Of a stretch of 64,000 nucleotides of DNA, positions 60,807 to 64,000 are shown piece after piece. Positions within the stretch are counted from its first letter, which is position 1, and the number at the start of each line of letters is the position of its first letter. Made by a program: the position numbers and the translations under genes. Location: the NCBI RefSeq assembly GCF_020623625.1, contig NC_060205.1:1109501-1173500 (forward strand), given 5' to 3'. The notes beneath the pieces are model-generated. The model did no database searches, was not told the origin of the DNA, and saw only the letters and a program-made list of their open reading frames with translations. Source of the DNA: Saccharomycodes ludwigii (taxonomy: Eukaryota > Ascomycota > Saccharomycetes > Saccharomycodales > Saccharomycodaceae).

Positions 60807-62075
60807 ATGTGTTGTTTCCTTCTTTGTAGATTACTTATATTTGTATCTTTAATGGGGATTGTTGTTAGAATCGAAAAATATTATGAACGACTAAATGGTG
60901 CTTAATTTTTTTTTTTTTTTGTTCATAATGTAATAAAATTGAAGGTCAAAAAAAAAATTTTTTTTTTCTATGAGATTTTATCCAGAAATTTTATGAATAA
61001 AACATTTTGATCATTATTAGGACATACATCTATCGTATAAAATGCAAACTCGCTGCAAGACCATTTTGCAAGCGACGGCATAAATAATACATATATATTA
61101 TTATTATATATGTAGTAACGAGGAATCCCAATGAGAATAACATAGTTATATTGCCAAGCACGACACCTGTAGTAATAAACGAAACTGAAAGCTAATAACC
61201 ACTAAATTAATAATGACTATAGATCAATAATATAAACTACTACAACTACCAGAGAGAATGGTTTAAAATCAGATATGAGTCACTAATAACAAGGGTAAAG
61301 CATAGTTAACAAAGTAACCAGTAAATAGATAATAAGTGAGATTCACAAATGAGAAACTAATATGTCAATGATAATAAAAGATTAAGTTTGAGCATTGAGT
61401 AAACCAGAAAGGTATATGAAGGATTAGTTTCCAACTTTTCACAACAAGACATTAGTTTGTCAACCAATTCATTATCCTTATATAACTATTAGTTTAGTTT
61501 ATATATAAAGGGAAAGAAGGACCAACCAAGTAATATAATAATAAATATACGATCATATACATATATATATATATATGATCATCGGCACAATAATACAAAA
61601 CTGGAAAGTAAGATCTTATAATAATAATGAGTGAAGAACGTAATACAGAAGTTCCAGAGGAACAAAGAAATAACTCGACACCGGGTAATAACCCGAACAA
61701 CGAAATATTCCAACAACCATATTAATACTTAAATTAATAAATCACTTTAAACGTAAAAAATAAATAATGATTCGCATTTCTATCTATTATCCTTATTTTA
61801 TGTCCGTAAAACACAAAATCGGACATTACCGTCAATTTTTTTTTTTTTTTTATCAACTTTATTTAATAATGGCATTGAAAGAGCGGCAGATTCATACAAG
61901 ATGTTTTAAGGGGTAGGAGAATAAAGAGAAAAAAAAAAAACTAACAAATTTTTAGCCATTATCCACAATTTTTAGATAATCATTATCATTTGTTATTCTA
62001 CTAACCCAACTTATATAGAAATAAAATTAGAAAAAAAAAAAAAATTGACCAATAATTCATTATAAAAAGAGTATC
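60807..62075. other. Divergent intergenic region MRPL28 / YDR461C-A-like gene
   Basis: 1269 bp. The flanks have T runs (60907-60920, 61838-61851) and A runs (61931-61940, 62030-62044). The middle, 61030-61720, almost lacks homopolymers and has a distinct base pattern; it may be an old LTR (listed separately). A TACTAAC at 61999-62005 (plus) lies 70 bp before the downstream gene's ATG, but I find no good 5' splice site to pair with it. Confidence 0.45.
61030..61717 (+). mobile_element. Possible old Ty-type solo LTR (fossil)
   Basis: This stretch differs from normal intergenic DNA here: few A/T runs and a pattern of short GATA/AATGA/AACTA words reminiscent of Ty1-type delta LTRs, with TATA-like sequences (TATATAAAG at 61501-61509). 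It ends near 61717 in CCAACA, the usual Ty LTR terminus. Ty1-class LTRs carry the first codons of gag before that terminus, and a 32-codon ATG frame (61627-61725) runs over the terminus here. I could not find a matching TGTTG start or a target-site duplication, so the left boundary is a guess. It would be a solo remnant without internal genes; age cannot be judged. An unannotated RNA gene is an alternative. Confidence 0.25.
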
Positions 62076-62348
62076 ATGTTACCCGAGAAAACGAACTATG
62101 AAGAAAAAGATGTAAAAAAGGACACTAGTTCTTTTGTCACCAAGAGTGATACTAAAAATATGCCAGATAGTCCACCCTTATATCAAGACATTCTAAAAAA
62201 AGATCAATTCAATTTAAAAAATAATACTAATTCTAATTCTAATGTTAAAAATACAGGTGATACCTTCGTTCATTATCCTCACCCTGGTAGCAATACCAAT
62301 TTCCCAGGAGGCAAAACAACTACATATTATGGCAAAATAAAGAAGTAA
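62076..62348 (+). CDS. Small YDR461C-A-like protein with a PPxY motif
   Basis: 90 residues from the ATG at 62076. It is hydrophilic, with an acidic/Lys-rich N-terminus, a PPLY motif in DSPPLYQDIL (residues 32-41), an Asn-rich middle and a well-ordered-looking C-terminus HYPHPGSNTNFPGGKTTTYY. PPxY motifs bind WW domains such as those of Rsp5 ubiquitin ligase (established for the motif, inferred here). It is divergent from MRPL28, the arrangement of S. cerevisiae YDR461C-A and YDR462W. The assignment rests on size and position, since I cannot recall that protein's sequence with certainty. Confidence 0.65.
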   Translation: MLPEKTNYEEKDVKKDTSSFVTKSDTKNMPDSPPLYQDILKKDQFNLKNNTNSNSNVKNTGDTFVHYPHPGSNTNFPGGKTTTYYGKIKK

Positions 62349-62566
62349 AAATTATTTAGGACATTATGAATAATATAAATAGTATCATATAATGGAAGGA
62401 GAAAAAAACTTTTTTTTTCCCTATAATAGTATATACCATATAATTTAATAATCGAAAAAGAAAAAGAAAAAGAAAAAAAAAGAAAGGAAAAGAAAAAAAA
62501 AAAGGAAAATGGTTAATTTATTCCATTATTTCTCTTTCTTAAATAAGCATAATGATCATAACAATC

Positions 62567-64000
62567 TTATGGATTTGTTGAATATTTTTTCTTTGGTTGC
62601 AATGGTGTAAATGAGTTCAGACTATTTACCGACAATTCTAAAGGTATGTTTGTGGTAGTGGTATTATTAGAAAAAGGACTGACACGCGCAGTAATAGCGT
62701 CAGAATCACTACCCATTTCTGGTGTATTGTGAGTATCCTTAGTTGATAAATTATCGCCTGCAATAGAAGAATAAAATTCAGAAAACTCATCATCATCATT
62801 ATCATGGATATCGTTATTTGAATCGTTTCCATTACTGTCATTAATGATAACATTGGTGTTTTCACAATTGTTTTTCGGTATGCCTGTTAGTTGTTCTACC
62901 TTCTCTACATTTACATGAAGTTTATCAACAGAACTTGATGATTCACTTTTTAAAATATCTACATCAAGACTTGAACCAATATCTTGTTTCTTGTTTCCAT
63001 CATCGCTTTTAAAGTCTTTAGGAACTGTCTGAAAAGAGTGCCCCTTATAAGCTTTATTATCCTTTGCAGATGTGCCGGTATGATTGTTACTACCTTTTTT
63101 CTGCCAAAACCATAAAGCACTTTTACGATGATTTTTCTTTCTCAGTCTCTTATTGTTATCCTTATTTTTAGAGCTATCAATATGCTCGATTATTCTTTGT
63201 GGTTTAAATTCCATTAAAGGATCCATTCTAAAGAAAATTTTACTATTCTTAATAGTATTATCAGAGCTAATATTAATATTACAATTATCATTATTTGTAA
63301 CAAATTTATCCCTTGCATGACCTTTACGATTATTATCATTCTCGCTTGCATTTTTATGATTTATTTTTTGAAATTGGGTTATTTTTAATAGGCTTTTCTG
63401 AGCCACATTGAACAATTTCTCATTAGTTATCCTTTTTTTTTCTCCAGTAAAATTGTTAATAATAGTATCGTTCTTTTTGATGGAAGTCTTGTCTGGATAC
63501 ATCGCATTATCATCAGTGGTCTTAGCAAATGCATTATTATTACTACCGCTGTTCCAACCAAATACAATGGCATTGTTATTATTGGTGTTTATAATATTGT
63601 CAGCTGAATTTATGAGCACAGATTTTTTCTCTATACTGTTCGGTGCATGTTTGTTAGAAAAAATATCAGTACTGACATTATTCCATTCATCATTTCTCCA
63701 TTGATCAATTATTTTGAACAAAGAGTCACATAAGTTTTCGGGTAATTTATCACTTCTATAATTAACATTGATACCCTCGCTACTGTGCCTTGAAATTCCC
63801 GATGTTAAAGTATTGTAAGTCTTCCTGGTATTTGCTGTGGAATCTAATAATAAGTATGCATGATCTCTGATGGTATTGGCGGTGACATTGTCGGTAGTGG
63901 TAAAAAAAGTTTCCGTAAGTATGAGCTTAGATTTAAACAAATCATTGAGTAGGCTTCTTTCCAAATTAAGATTGTCCAACCTTTTATCATTATCACCATT
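62567..64000 (-). CDS. Unidentified Asn-rich protein, C-terminal part (cut by window edge)
   Basis: The frame runs from the stop at 62567 through to the right edge without an ATG that must be the start, so the gene is cut at its 5' end; at least 477 residues are present. I do not recognise it. The N-terminal visible part has two ordered-looking segments (ERSLLNDLFKSKLILTETFF and LCDSLFKIIDQWRNDEW). After a long Asn/Lys-rich stretch comes RKSALWFWQKK, then an acidic motif DDDEFSEFYSSIAG and a C-terminal NSFTPLQPKKK. Acidic-Phe motifs of this type bind clathrin-adaptor appendages in other proteins. Because the YMD8-like gene (YML038C) is near, YML037C is a possible counterpart, but that is speculative. 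Confidence 0.75.
   Translation of the reverse strand, partial: NGDNDKRLDNLNLERSLLNDLFKSKLILTETFFTTTDNVTANTIRDHAYLLLDSTANTRKTYNTLTSGISRHSSEGINVNYRSDKLPENLCDSLFKIIDQWRNDEWNNVSTDIFSNKHAPNSIEKKSVLINSADNIINTNNNNAIVFGWNSGSNNNAFAKTTDDNAMYPDKTSIKKNDTIINNFTGEKKRITNEKLFNVAQKSLLKITQFQKINHKNASENDNNRKGHARDKFVTNNDNCNINISSDNTIKNSKIFFRMDPLMEFKPQRIIEHIDSSKNKDNNKRLRKKNHRKSALWFWQKKGSNNHTGTSAKDNKAYKGHSFQTVPKDFKSDDGNKKQDIGSSLDVDILKSESSSSVDKLHVNVEKVEQLTGIPKNNCENTNVIINDSNGNDSNNDIHDNDDDEFSEFYSSIAGDNLSTKDTHNTPEMGSDSDAITARVSPFSNNTTTTNIPLELSVNSLNSFTPLQPKKKYSTNP

Noticed and set aside
61627-61725. 32-codon ATG frame, considered as an a-factor precursor
   Set aside because: It lacks any Cys and so has no CAAX box. It may belong to the LTR-like segment or be random.
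61999-62005. TACTAAC branch site before the YDR461C-A-like gene
   Set aside because: I could not find a GTATGT-type donor upstream at a sensible distance; the ATG at 62076 gives a complete frame without splicing.

Overview
The window is nuclear DNA from an AT-rich budding yeast (Saccharomycotina). Genes are compact and mostly intronless. The two introns I can define have canonical yeast signals (GTATGT or GTACGT, TACTAAC, AG). Intergenic DNA is full of long poly-A/poly-T runs and (TA)n tracts. Every recognisable protein is closest to a Saccharomyces cerevisiae family, and the gene order is that of a lineage that split off before the whole-genome duplication (WGD). An AT-rich non-WGD yeast such as a member of the Saccharomycodaceae would fit, but the species is inference.

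Layout, left to right: SWR1 (minus, cut by the left edge), SNF1 (minus), a YDR476C-like ER protein, an unusual Arf-like GTPase, a JIP4/YOR019W-like protein, PRP3, HSP10 (minus), an ATP-synthase subunit-k-like protein, SFM1 (minus), DDL1 (minus), AHC1 (minus), an orphan disordered protein (minus), TRS31 (minus), ARD1, VPS29 (minus, one intron), DIA4 (minus), RPL27 (minus, one long intron), UGO1, SDC1 (minus), TLG1, PKH3, TDA3 (minus), SOD2, RMT2, ERG11, SPP41 (minus), STP1/STP2 (minus), YMD8-like (minus), MRPL28 (minus), a small YDR461C-A-like protein, and an unidentified protein cut by the right edge (minus).

The genes interleave three S. cerevisiae tracks: YDR477W down to YDR461C-A (chromosome IV), YOR019W to YOR023C (chromosome XV), and YHR013C down to YHR006W (chromosome VIII). 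Here they form one block with single copies of genes that are duplicated in S. cerevisiae (RPL27A/B, STP1/STP2, JIP4/YOR019W). Genes that do not fit this scheme are SWR1 at the left end, the Arf-like GTPase, the orphan at 22600-23631, the YMD8-like gene and the right-edge gene. They are the best places to look for lineage-specific events.

There is no operon logic. Functional themes are chromatin and transcription (SWR1, SDC1, AHC1, STP1/2), nutrient and stress kinases (SNF1, PKH3), mitochondria (HSP10, subunit k, DIA4, UGO1, SOD2, MRPL28), membrane traffic (TRS31, VPS29, TLG1), protein modification (SFM1, RMT2, ARD1) and splicing (PRP3 and its regulator SPP41). I found no tRNA, rRNA, CRISPR array or full-length mobile element. 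A region at about 61030-61717 may be an old Ty-type LTR, and 26455-26650 may encode a structured RNA. I did not find a clearly new multi-gene system; the most unusual single gene is the Arf-like GTPase at 7811-8824.
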